37,670 bases of DNA from DASYQV01 sp036005125. Lineage in GTDB: Bacteria > Acidobacteriota > Vicinamibacteria > Vicinamibacterales > UBA2999. The position numbers and the translations under genes were made by a program. This document shows positions 31,191 to 37,670 of this stretch, piece after piece. The number at the start of each line of letters is the position of its first letter. The stretch's first letter is position 1. The stretch is from assembly GCA_036005125.1 (NCBI GenBank), contig DASYQV010000109.1, positions 1 to 37,670 on the forward strand. The letters run 5' to 3'. The notes beneath the pieces were generated by a model that did not search any database, had not been told where the DNA came from, and saw only the letters and a list, made by a program, of their open reading frames with translations.

Positions 31191-31394
31191 ATGGCCGACG
31201 CTCCGTATCAGGGTTTTCGCTTCATCGGAACCGAGATTGAGAACCTCATCGCGCGGATAGAAAAAGAGAGAGAACGGGTCCGTACCAGCGCGCAGACGGT
31301 CAAAGCCCTGGATGACGCCATTTCCAAACTCAAGGAATGCAGCCAGGCTATCCAACGCGGCCACTTCGAGCCAACGTGGTTCATGCTTCGCTAA
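31191..31394 (+). CDS. Micro-protein 1 ending PTWFMLR (possible RiPP precursor)
   Basis: 67 residues with ribosome site GGAGGA. The chain is a predicted amphipathic helix/coiled coil (FRFIGTEIENLIARIEKERE then SAQTVKALDDAISKLKEC) followed by a short non-helical end, RGHFEPTWFMLR. It aligns without gaps to the next gene over almost its full length: FRFIG, EI, R, KA, LK-C, PTWF and LR are shared, and the single Cys sits 17 residues before the end in both. No signal peptide. A helical leader with an aromatic conserved tail beside a SagB-type enzyme suggests a modified peptide, but a small binding partner is equally possible. Confidence 0.75.
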   Translation: MADAPYQGFRFIGTEIENLIARIEKERERVRTSAQTVKALDDAISKLKECSQAIQRGHFEPTWFMLR

Positions 31395-31415
31395 CGTGTG
31401 TGGAGGTTGTGGCTC

Positions 31416-31622
31416 ATGCCCGTAGATCCGTCTAAGAAAAGTTTCCGTTTCATCGGCGACGAGATTGACAAGATCATCGAGCGGGTTCAGAAGGCGCAGG
31501 CCCGCCTTGGCGACGACGCTCAGGCCCGCAAGGCTGTGAAGGCGACGGTGGCCGAGCTCAAGGCGTGTCGCGCCGACATTCGAAAGAAATTTTTCCTTCC
31601 AACGTGGTTCCTCCTCCGATAG
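31416..31622 (+). CDS. Micro-protein 2 ending PTWFLLR (paralogue of 1)
   Basis: 68 residues, ribosome site GGAGG 9 nt upstream. FRFIGDEIDKIIERVQKAQA, a second helix ending AELKACRADIRKK, and the tail FFLPTWFLLR repeat the plan of the previous gene. The stop lies inside the downstream SagB-like reading frame, so the three genes are tightly coupled. Tandem duplication followed by divergence of the leader with strict retention of the C-terminus implies selection on PTWFxLR. Family not recognised. Confidence 0.75.
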   Translation: MPVDPSKKSFRFIGDEIDKIIERVQKAQARLGDDAQARKAVKATVAELKACRADIRKKFFLPTWFLLR

Positions 31623-32830
31623 CGTGTTTCCGCCGGGTTCGGTCGCTCGCCTGCTACTGGAATGACGGGCGATTTGTCGCCCAGAACTACACCACGCGAC
31701 TGTCCACGCCAGCTCCCCCGCTGGCGCTCGAAATTCTCGAATTCTGCGGGAGCTGGCGCACCTACGAGGAGCTCTTCGCGAGGTTTCGCTCGTGTCCGCG
31801 GGCGCCGCTGAAACGCCTGATCGCCCTTCTCGTTCAACGAACGCTGATGGAGCGCCGCGCCGATCGTCAGGCGGCTCGTGATCGACCGGACCTCATCGCA
31901 TCGTGGGACCGATGGATGCCGGAAGCGGCGTTCTTCCACTTCGCGACCAAGGACCAACGATACGGATCGCAGCGCCAGCTTGACGAGTACCTCGTGGCAA
32001 AGGCCGCGACGGACCCGCCGCCGCCTCCCACGAAGGCGTATCCCGAAACACCTCGAACCCCGCTGCCGCCGGCGGCTTCGCTCCCGCCGCTCTCGGAAGT
32101 GCTCAGACAGCGCCGGACGTGGCGCCGTTTCGGGTCCGGACCGCTCGAGTTGGAGCAGATCGCGACCCTTCTCGGCCTGACGTGGGGCGTGCAGACGTGG
32201 GTGCAGACCCGGGCGGGTCCGTGCGCGCTGAAGACGTCTCCCTCAGGTGGGGCGCGTCACGCCATCGAAGCGTACCTCCTCGCGCGCAAGATCAAAGGCG
32301 TTGCGCGAGGCTGCTACTACTACGATCCCGATGCGCACGAGCTCGCGCTCGTCAAACGCGGCTTGACGGCGTCGCGTCTCGAGCAGTACGTCGCCCGGCA
32401 GTCCTGCTATCGCGACGCGGCAGCGGTCGTGGCGATGACCGCGGTGTTCGCGCGGTCGCAGTGGCGCTACGGGTTTCCGCGCGCCTATCGGGTGGTGTTG
32501 CTCGACGCGGGCCATCTGTGCCAGACGTTCTGCCTGGTCGCGACGGCTCTTGGTCTCGCCCCGTTCTGCACGGCCGCCCTGGGCGACTCGACCATCGAAC
32601 GCGATCTCGGACTGGACGGGGTCACAGAGTCCGTGCTCTACGCGTGCGGCGTCGGCGCGCGTCCGTCGGGTGTCGAGTGGGCCCCCTGGCCCGACAGCCC
32701 GGAGTTGCCGCCGCTCATTCCTCCGAAACATCAAACGCGCCGCTTGCGCGCAGACAGGCCGTCCCGTGGACGGACGAGGAAGCCTGGGCGGTGCACAGCC
32801 TCAAGTCGACACATCAAGACAGGAGATTGA
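31604..32830 (+). CDS. SagB/ThcOx-type nitroreductase-family dehydrogenase
   Basis: 408 residues from GTG 31604 (an earlier GTG at 31565 is possible). The first about 130 residues include a winged-helix-like unit, PPLALEILEFCGSWRTYEELFARF, reminiscent of PqqD-type peptide-recognition domains. The C-terminal FMN nitroreductase fold has LSEVLRQRRTWRRFGSGPLELEQIA, KTSPSGGARHAIEAYLLARKI, GCYYYDPDAHELALVKRG and LDAGHLCQTFCLVATALGLAPFCTAA, all typical of SagB-type dehydrogenases. Those enzymes oxidise azolines to azoles in TOMM peptides, but no YcaO cyclodehydratase is in the window. The last about 35 residues (after IPPKH) are basic and unlike the family, suggesting read-through into decayed sequence. 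Confidence 0.82.
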   Translation: MVPPPIACFRRVRSLACYWNDGRFVAQNYTTRLSTPAPPLALEILEFCGSWRTYEELFARFRSCPRAPLKRLIALLVQRTLMERRADRQAARDRPDLIASWDRWMPEAAFFHFATKDQRYGSQRQLDEYLVAKAATDPPPPPTKAYPETPRTPLPPAASLPPLSEVLRQRRTWRRFGSGPLELEQIATLLGLTWGVQTWVQTRAGPCALKTSPSGGARHAIEAYLLARKIKGVARGCYYYDPDAHELALVKRGLTASRLEQYVARQSCYRDAAAVVAMTAVFARSQWRYGFPRAYRVVLLDAGHLCQTFCLVATALGLAPFCTAALGDSTIERDLGLDGVTESVLYACGVGARPSGVEWAPWPDSPELPPLIPPKHQTRRLRADRPSRGRTRKPGRCTASSRHIKTGD

Positions 32831-33142
32831 CCAGCGGCTCGCACAGTGAACGCGATTGCCGCATCCTTCCCTGGCTCTCCACCCTCCGTAGACGTGACCT
32901 CCAATTCCTTGTTCAGGATCAGCACATAAGGTACGACGCCGCTCGCCCGCACGCTCCGAATCATGATGCCGGATCGGGAAAGCGGCGACATCTCATTGGA
33001 CGACCGTCCAGCCGGCAAGCTCCAAGGAAGCCGTCGTCAAATTCACGCTCGTGCCGGTGGAACGGTTCGCCGCGCTCGTGCTGGACCGCATGATGCCCGG
33101 TACGCAGCTTTGAGTTTCATCCGGCGGGAGAACGCTGATGTC
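32831..33142. other. Intergenic stretch with apparent gene remnants
   Basis: About 310 bp without an intact gene. The plus strand ends a protein-like tail, FTLVPVERFAALVLDRMMPG, at 33112. The minus strand near 32860-32965 reads MIRSVRASGVVPYVLILNKE followed by LEVTSTEGGEPGKDAAIAF, which also looks like real protein. Neither is recognised; they are probably decayed fragments. Confidence 0.4.
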
Positions 33143-34552
33143 TCAACCTTTGGCGCCGCCGAGAGCCCTGGTCAGCCGATACACGAACTGGATTCCGTCG
33201 TAATACGAGCGGACGAGAATGCGCTCGTCCCTGCCGTGCGACCGCACATCCTCGACGTCGTAGGCGATGCCGGTGACGCCATACACCGGCATTCCCGCGT
33301 TTCGCAGAAAGAGCCCGTCGGTTGCACCGGTGCCCATGACGGGCACGATGGGAATGTTGCCCCACATCGCTTTCGATACTGATTCGATCACCGTGAACAC
33401 CTCGGGCGCCAGCGGCGACGGAGGGCTCGGCACAGGGTGCCCAACCAGTGCGACGGAGATCTGCGGATCGGCGAGCGCGCGCTCGAGTGCCTGCTGAACG
33501 TCGGACGAGCGCTCGTCTGGCAACAGGCGGCAGTTCACCGTGGCCTGCGCGGTCTGCGGCAGCGCGTTCTCCGCGTGACCGGCCTGCAGCATCGTCGCTA
33601 TGCAGGTCGTCCGCAGCAGCGCGTTGTAGAAGGCCGAGGCCGCGCTCAGCCTGGCTGCCGCCGCCTCGTCAAGCGCCTGACGGGCGACCGCCTTCATGTC
33701 GTCAGCCTCTTGTCCGGAGGACAGGTGCGCCATGCGGGAGAAATAGCCGCGCGTGATCTCCGTCGTGCGGGGAGCAAACTCGACCGACGCGATGCGCTGC
33801 AGGCCTGCCGCAAGCCTGTAAATGGCATTCTCCTTTATCGGCAGCGAGCTGTGACCGCCCGGGTTCTTGACGGTCAGCGTGAACGACGCATACACCTTCT
33901 CGGCCGCCTGCACTTCGAGGGCGACCAGCGTCCCGTGGCGTAATTCCCCTCCGCCTACATCCACGTTGATGCAGTAATCCGCGCCGATCAAATCGCGGCG
34001 ATTCGTGAGCAGCCACTGTACGCCGTTGTTGTTGCCGCCCTCTTCGTCCGCGGTGAGCGCGAGAATGAGGTCGCGGTCTGGCACGAACCCTTCCTGGCGC
34101 AGCCGCACGAAGGTCGTTATCAGCGTGGCGGCGCCGCCTTTGACGTCGAGTGTGCCGCGGCCGTAGAAGAATCCGTCCCGTTCGGTGAGCACGAACGGAT
34201 CGAACGTCCAATCCTCGCGGCGCGCGTCGACGACGTCGAGGTGAGCAAGAAACAGAATCGGCTTCCGCGCTCCGCGGCCGCGATAGCGTGCGACCAGGTT
34301 GCCCTTTCGATCGGCGCCCCCCACCACCTGCACGTCCGCGCGCGGAAAGCCTGCTGCCACGAGACGCGAGGCCACGCGCTCGGCCGCCAGCGTCGTACTG
34401 CCGCTCGTTTGCGTCGTATCCGTTTCGACGAGCTCCTTCAGAATGTCGCGGCCAAGCCGCTCGTACTCTGTCGATCTGCCTTGGCCGGAAAGGGATGCGC
34501 ACACCATCAGCGCCGCGACGGCATTCAGCGCAGCATGCACGCGTGTCCTCAT
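33143..34552 (-). CDS. Exported M20-family metallopeptidase
   Basis: 469 residues with a signal peptide (AALNAVAALMVCASLSGQG). M20 motifs are complete: FLAHLDVVDA (metal His/catalytic Asp), YGRGTLDVKGGAA (bridging Asp), LTADEEGGNNNG (catalytic Glu-Glu), INVDVGGG (metal Asp) and a C-terminal ATDGLFLRNAGMPVYG segment with later His (VRSHGRDERI). The dimerisation lid lies in the middle (KVYASFTLTVKNPGGHSSLP). It is a di-zinc amino- or carboxypeptidase/dipeptidase acting outside the cytoplasm. Its start overlaps the upstream exonuclease stop as ATGA, an odd operon pairing without obvious functional link. Confidence 0.92.
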   Translation of the reverse strand: MRTRVHAALNAVAALMVCASLSGQGRSTEYERLGRDILKELVETDTTQTSGSTTLAAERVASRLVAAGFPRADVQVVGGADRKGNLVARYRGRGARKPILFLAHLDVVDARREDWTFDPFVLTERDGFFYGRGTLDVKGGAATLITTFVRLRQEGFVPDRDLILALTADEEGGNNNGVQWLLTNRRDLIGADYCINVDVGGGELRHGTLVALEVQAAEKVYASFTLTVKNPGGHSSLPIKENAIYRLAAGLQRIASVEFAPRTTEITRGYFSRMAHLSSGQEADDMKAVARQALDEAAAARLSAASAFYNALLRTTCIATMLQAGHAENALPQTAQATVNCRLLPDERSSDVQQALERALADPQISVALVGHPVPSPPSPLAPEVFTVIESVSKAMWGNIPIVPVMGTGATDGLFLRNAGMPVYGVTGIAYDVEDVRSHGRDERILVRSYYDGIQFVYRLTRALGGAKG

Positions 34553-35427
34553 GAGGGCAGCGTATGGGACGCGTCCGCCGTTGTTCCGCTCACCGCCGCG
34601 TCGAGTCTCGCGGCGAGCGGGGCGAATGCAGGCGTCGGGCCGTTCCAGCGCAGATCATCCACCGACTCGAACAAGGAGATGTCGCTTCGGAGCGTCGCGA
34701 GATCGCGGAACAGGAACGCGCGATCCCGCTCCCGGGCCAATGTCTGGGCGAGCGCGTATGCGTTGGCGGCGTTGACCTGCCATGTCCGCCAGTCGGACGG
34801 GATCGCTTCGATATGGCCCCACCGGGCGAGCACCGCCGCTGTGGATTTTGCACCCCAGCCCGGCAGACCAGGATAACCATCGGCGGCATCGCCCACGAGC
34901 GCCAGGTAGTCGGGGATCGACGCCGGCGGCACGCCGAACTTCGCGACGATGCCTGCTTCATCGCGGATGGTGCGCCTTCGACGGTCCATCTGCACGACCC
35001 GCGCGCCGCGCACGCACTGCGCCAGATCCTTGTCGGGGGTGCAGATCAGCACGCGATCGACGCGCGCATCGCGAGCCGCCGCTGCCGCGGCGGCCGCCAG
35101 GGCGTCATCGGCCTCGAATTCAACCATCGGCCACGTTGCGATGCCGAGCGCTGATACCGCCTCTTCGAGCAGCGGGAACTGGGCGAGGAGATCCGGCTCG
35201 ACTCCAGCACTCGTCTTGTAGCCCGGCCAGAGTCGATTGCGGAACGACTCAATCACATGATCGGTCGCGACCCCGACGTGCGTCGCGCCGCCGTTGATCA
35301 TTCCGAGAACGGACGCGAGCACGCCGCGGACGGCGCCGACTTCGCGGCCGTCGGCGTCGCGCGCGGACGGAAGCGCGTAGTAGTGCCGAAACAGCTCGTA
35401 GGTGCCGTCGATGAGGTATACGTCCAT
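34549..35427 (-). CDS. Stand-alone 5'-3' exonuclease / flap nuclease (Pol I N-domain type)
   Basis: 292 residues of the FEN/5_3_exonuc family that trims 5' flaps and RNA primers during replication and repair. Acidic metal ligands are in MDVYLIDGTYELFRHYY, EFEADDALAAA, ICTPDKDLAQCV and LVGDAADGYPGLPGWGAKST. The last is the helix-three-turn-helix DNA-binding motif. The clamp-region motif FRNRLWPGYKTSAGVEPDLLAQF is also typical. No polymerase domain is fused. Many genomes keep such a copy next to polA, but here it is coupled to an M20 peptidase. Confidence 0.9.
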   Translation of the reverse strand: MDVYLIDGTYELFRHYYALPSARDADGREVGAVRGVLASVLGMINGGATHVGVATDHVIESFRNRLWPGYKTSAGVEPDLLAQFPLLEEAVSALGIATWPMVEFEADDALAAAAAAAARDARVDRVLICTPDKDLAQCVRGARVVQMDRRRRTIRDEAGIVAKFGVPPASIPDYLALVGDAADGYPGLPGWGAKSTAAVLARWGHIEAIPSDWRTWQVNAANAYALAQTLARERDRAFLFRDLATLRSDISLFESVDDLRWNGPTPAFAPLAARLDAAVSGTTADASHTLPS

Positions 35428-35595
35428 CGCGAGTGTGCAGCGGTCTCCAGTATATCGGCCCGTGCCTGCCGCCGGTGCGCCGGTTCCATTTCCACGGCGA
35501 CTCGCGTGTGGAACCAGATTCGGTTACTATCCCCCCTTTACGGGCGGGTTTTTCGCCGGCGACCCTTCGTTCGAAGCGTGAGAGGAGATGAGGTC

Positions 35596-37670
35596 ATGAG
35601 GAAAGCAAGCCTCGTGGTGATTGTGGCTTTTGCACTGGTCGCCGTGGCCCCGAGGCCGACCGAGGGCCGTGTGGTCCGGTTGGTGGTCGAGCAGACGCGG
35701 ACTTTCGCGGACGGGAAGAGCTTCGGTGACGTCGGCCCGTATCAGCGCCTCGACGGCACTGTGTATATCGAGGTCGATCCTCGCGATCCGTTGAACTCGA
35801 CCATCGTCAATCTCGACAAGGCGCCGAAGGGGGCCAATGGCAAGGTCGCCTTGTGGTCGCCCTTCTTCATTCTGAAGCCGCTCGACATGGCTCGGGGGAA
35901 CCGCAAGATCTTCTACGGCGTCAACAACCGCGGGAACAAGCTCGATCTGGTCTGGCGCACGATGCTGCCGCAGACTCCCCCGAACAGCAACAACCCGCTG
36001 ACGGCGGGCGATGCCGGCGACGGCCTGCTGTTCCGGCTTGGTTACACGTACGTGGATGCCGGCTGGCAGGGCAACGTCGCGCCGGGCAACGACCGGCTCG
36101 TACCGAATTTTCCCATCGCCTTGCAGTCAGACGGTCGTCCGATTGTGGCGAAGGTGCGGGTCGAATATGTCGACGCGGACGGGTTCACACGTCCGCTCGA
36201 GGGCAGCGCGAACTTCCGTCCGTACGAGCCCTCGGATCTCGATACCAGCCGCTCCACGCTCACGGTGCGCAGCAGCTCCGCGGGACCTCGGACGCCGATT
36301 CCCTCCGATCGATGGGCGTTTGGGCGTTGCCAGACGGGGAAGGCGAGTCTGATTCCCACCCTCACCGATATCTGTCTCTTCGATGGCTTCAAGGCGGATC
36401 GTATCTACGAGCTCGTCTATCCGGCGAAGAATCCGTGGGTGATGGGGCTCGGGTACGTGGTGACTCGCGACCTCGCGTCGTTCCTGCGGTACGAAGCGCG
36501 CGACGAGGCGGGGAATCCGAATCCGCTCGCGCTGGCCCCCGATAACGTGGGCATCCGCCGCGCGTACGGGAGCGGCATTTCCTCGACCGGAATGTACATG
36601 CGGGACTGGTTGTATCTCGGGTTCAACGAGGACGAGGCCCATCGGAAGGTCTTCGATGCCGTTCAGATCGTCATTCCCGGCACGCATCGCCTGTTGGCCA
36701 ACGTCGAGTTCTCCGACCCGAACACCTACTCGCGTCAGGACACCTGGCACGATTCGCTTTCTTACTCGTATCCGCCGCTGACGTTTGCTGTCACGACCGA
36801 TCCGATCTCGGGCATTCGAGACGGGATTCTCAAACGCCCGGCGACCGATCCATTGGTCTTCCAGGTCGACTCGTCGAACGAGTTCTGGCAGATGAACGCC
36901 TCGTTGAACGTTCACGATTCGGCAGGCAAACCGGTCGCGATGGCCGAGAACGCGCGGCTCTACCTCGCCTCGTCATTCCAGCACGGGGGTGTGGCTGGCA
37001 TCCTCCACCCCGCGCGACCGGCCGGGATGTGTCAGAACCTGGTGCAGGGCAGCGGCTGGGCGCCGACGTTGCGCGCGCTTCTGGTCGCACTCGATGACTG
37101 GGCCGATCGCGGCGTCGCCCCGCCACCGAGCAACTACCCGACCGTGCAGGACGGGACACTCGTCACGCTGTCGGAAGCCAAGGCGTTGTTTCCCGCGATT
37201 CCAGGTGTGAACTTTCCGACCGTGATCAACGAACTCTCGCTGCCGAATTTCGGCGGGGGGTTCCAGTCGCGGGGCGGTCGGGTGACGCAGCTTCCGCCGA
37301 CGTTCGGGTCGCGATACACGCTGCTGGTCCCCAAGACCGACAACGACGGCCTGGACATCGCGGGTATCCGGCCGATGGAGGTCGCGGCGCCCATTGCGAC
37401 CATAACAGGGTGGAATGTGCGTGCGTCGGGCCACCGCGATCCGGATCTCTGTGCGCTGAGCGGCTCGTTTATCCCGCTGCCGAAGACGAAGGTGGAACGT
37501 CAGGCGAGGAGGGACCCGCGGCCGTCGCTCGAGGAGCGTTATGGCGACGCGGCCGGGTTCGTGAAGGCCGTCGAGGCGGCAACGCGGAAGCTCGTGCAGC
37601 AGCGCTTCCTGCTGCAGGAGGACGCGGACAGATACATTCAAGCCGCCCGGCAGTCGAATCCGTTCGTCCA
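35596..37670 (+). CDS. Exported alpha/beta-hydrolase-domain protein (Abhydrolase_10-like), 3' end outside window
   Basis: At least 691 residues, open at the right edge. The start ATG follows GAGAGGAGATGAGG; signal peptide SLVVIVAFALVAVAPRPTEG. Then RVVRLVVEQTRTFADGKSFGDVGPYQRLDGTV, the usual opening of this family; YGVNNRGNK; GYTYVDAGWQGNV; AYGSGISSTGMYMRDWLYLG with the likely nucleophile Ser in GISST (family form GISQSGR); and FNEDEAHRKVFDAV. Later VAAPIATITGWNVRASG. A secreted esterase or lipase-like activity is expected, substrate unknown. The replacement of SQSG by SSTG is unusual. It is not recognisably linked to the neighbouring genes on the other strand. Confidence 0.8.
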   Translation, partial: MRKASLVVIVAFALVAVAPRPTEGRVVRLVVEQTRTFADGKSFGDVGPYQRLDGTVYIEVDPRDPLNSTIVNLDKAPKGANGKVALWSPFFILKPLDMARGNRKIFYGVNNRGNKLDLVWRTMLPQTPPNSNNPLTAGDAGDGLLFRLGYTYVDAGWQGNVAPGNDRLVPNFPIALQSDGRPIVAKVRVEYVDADGFTRPLEGSANFRPYEPSDLDTSRSTLTVRSSSAGPRTPIPSDRWAFGRCQTGKASLIPTLTDICLFDGFKADRIYELVYPAKNPWVMGLGYVVTRDLASFLRYEARDEAGNPNPLALAPDNVGIRRAYGSGISSTGMYMRDWLYLGFNEDEAHRKVFDAVQIVIPGTHRLLANVEFSDPNTYSRQDTWHDSLSYSYPPLTFAVTTDPISGIRDGILKRPATDPLVFQVDSSNEFWQMNASLNVHDSAGKPVAMAENARLYLASSFQHGGVAGILHPARPAGMCQNLVQGSGWAPTLRALLVALDDWADRGVAPPPSNYPTVQDGTLVTLSEAKALFPAIPGVNFPTVINELSLPNFGGGFQSRGGRVTQLPPTFGSRYTLLVPKTDNDGLDIAGIRPMEVAAPIATITGWNVRASGHRDPDLCALSGSFIPLPKTKVERQARRDPRPSLEERYGDAAGFVKAVEAATRKLVQQRFLLQEDADRYIQAARQSNPFV

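Overview
The window is high-GC bacterial chromosome with densely packed, mostly short operons on both strands. The mix of genes suggests a soil acidobacterium, possibly class Vicinamibacteria. It includes secreted proteins with a W(D/E)G(D/N)T(F/L)VV signature, a DUF6152-like protein, an S46 peptidase, PQQ-type propellers, a Ser/Thr kinase fused to a TolB-like/TPR sensor, and an Abhydrolase_10-like lipolytic protein. This placement is inferred from gene content only; no rRNA or marker phylogeny is available here.

Layout. Positions 1-2400 hold a divergent pair: the 5' end of a class II fumarase/aspartase and a complete class I (Fe-S) fumarase, followed by a DUF4399-like lipoprotein. Positions 2500-7200 hold fdhE (formate dehydrogenase maturation) divergent from erpA (Fe-S carrier). 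These are followed by a Fur regulator fused to a rubrerythrin-type diiron domain, a PHP phosphoesterase, and a membrane protein overlapping a degenerate ABC ATPase. Positions 7300-10100 hold two convergent cold-shock paralogues that enclose a selenocysteine tRNA (selC) and a DUF218 protein. A zinc-ribbon/acidic micro-operon and a MocA-like nucleotidyltransferase follow. Positions 10700-13400 hold three exported proteins of acidobacterial type. Positions 13580-14385 are the wreck of an ABC transporter operon. Positions 14400-22100 hold an S46 peptidase, a cydAB quinol oxidase, a metallophosphatase and a BamB/PQQ-like propeller, all on the minus strand. Positions 22400-28300 hold a small membrane protein, a PQQ dehydrogenase coupled to a DinB protein, and a rifampin-phosphotransferase-like PEP-utilising enzyme. 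Positions 28600-32830 hold a receptor kinase, two tandem paralogous micro-proteins ending in PTWF(M/L)LR, and a SagB-type nitroreductase. The window ends with a 5'-3' exonuclease/M20 peptidase pair and an Abhydrolase_10-like protein that runs off the edge.

Functional themes. fdhE, selC and the MocA-like gene point to molybdenum/selenium redox enzymes such as a selenocysteine formate dehydrogenase, but no such enzyme or selA/selB lies in the window. erpA and Fur-rubrerythrin suggest iron and peroxide handling. cydAB, the PQQ dehydrogenase and the fumarases give a respiratory background.

Two things stand out as possibly undescribed. First, the kinase - twin micro-protein - SagB cluster at 28601-32830 looks like a minimal RiPP-like locus without YcaO. 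Second, many intergenic gaps are filled with short tandem arrays of 7-bp units of several unrelated sequences. These are often arranged as large inverted repeats, and they sometimes supply start or stop codons. REP-like palindromes and gene remnants (Fis-type HTH tail, ABC transporter) show a genome that is actively eroding and accumulating small repeats.
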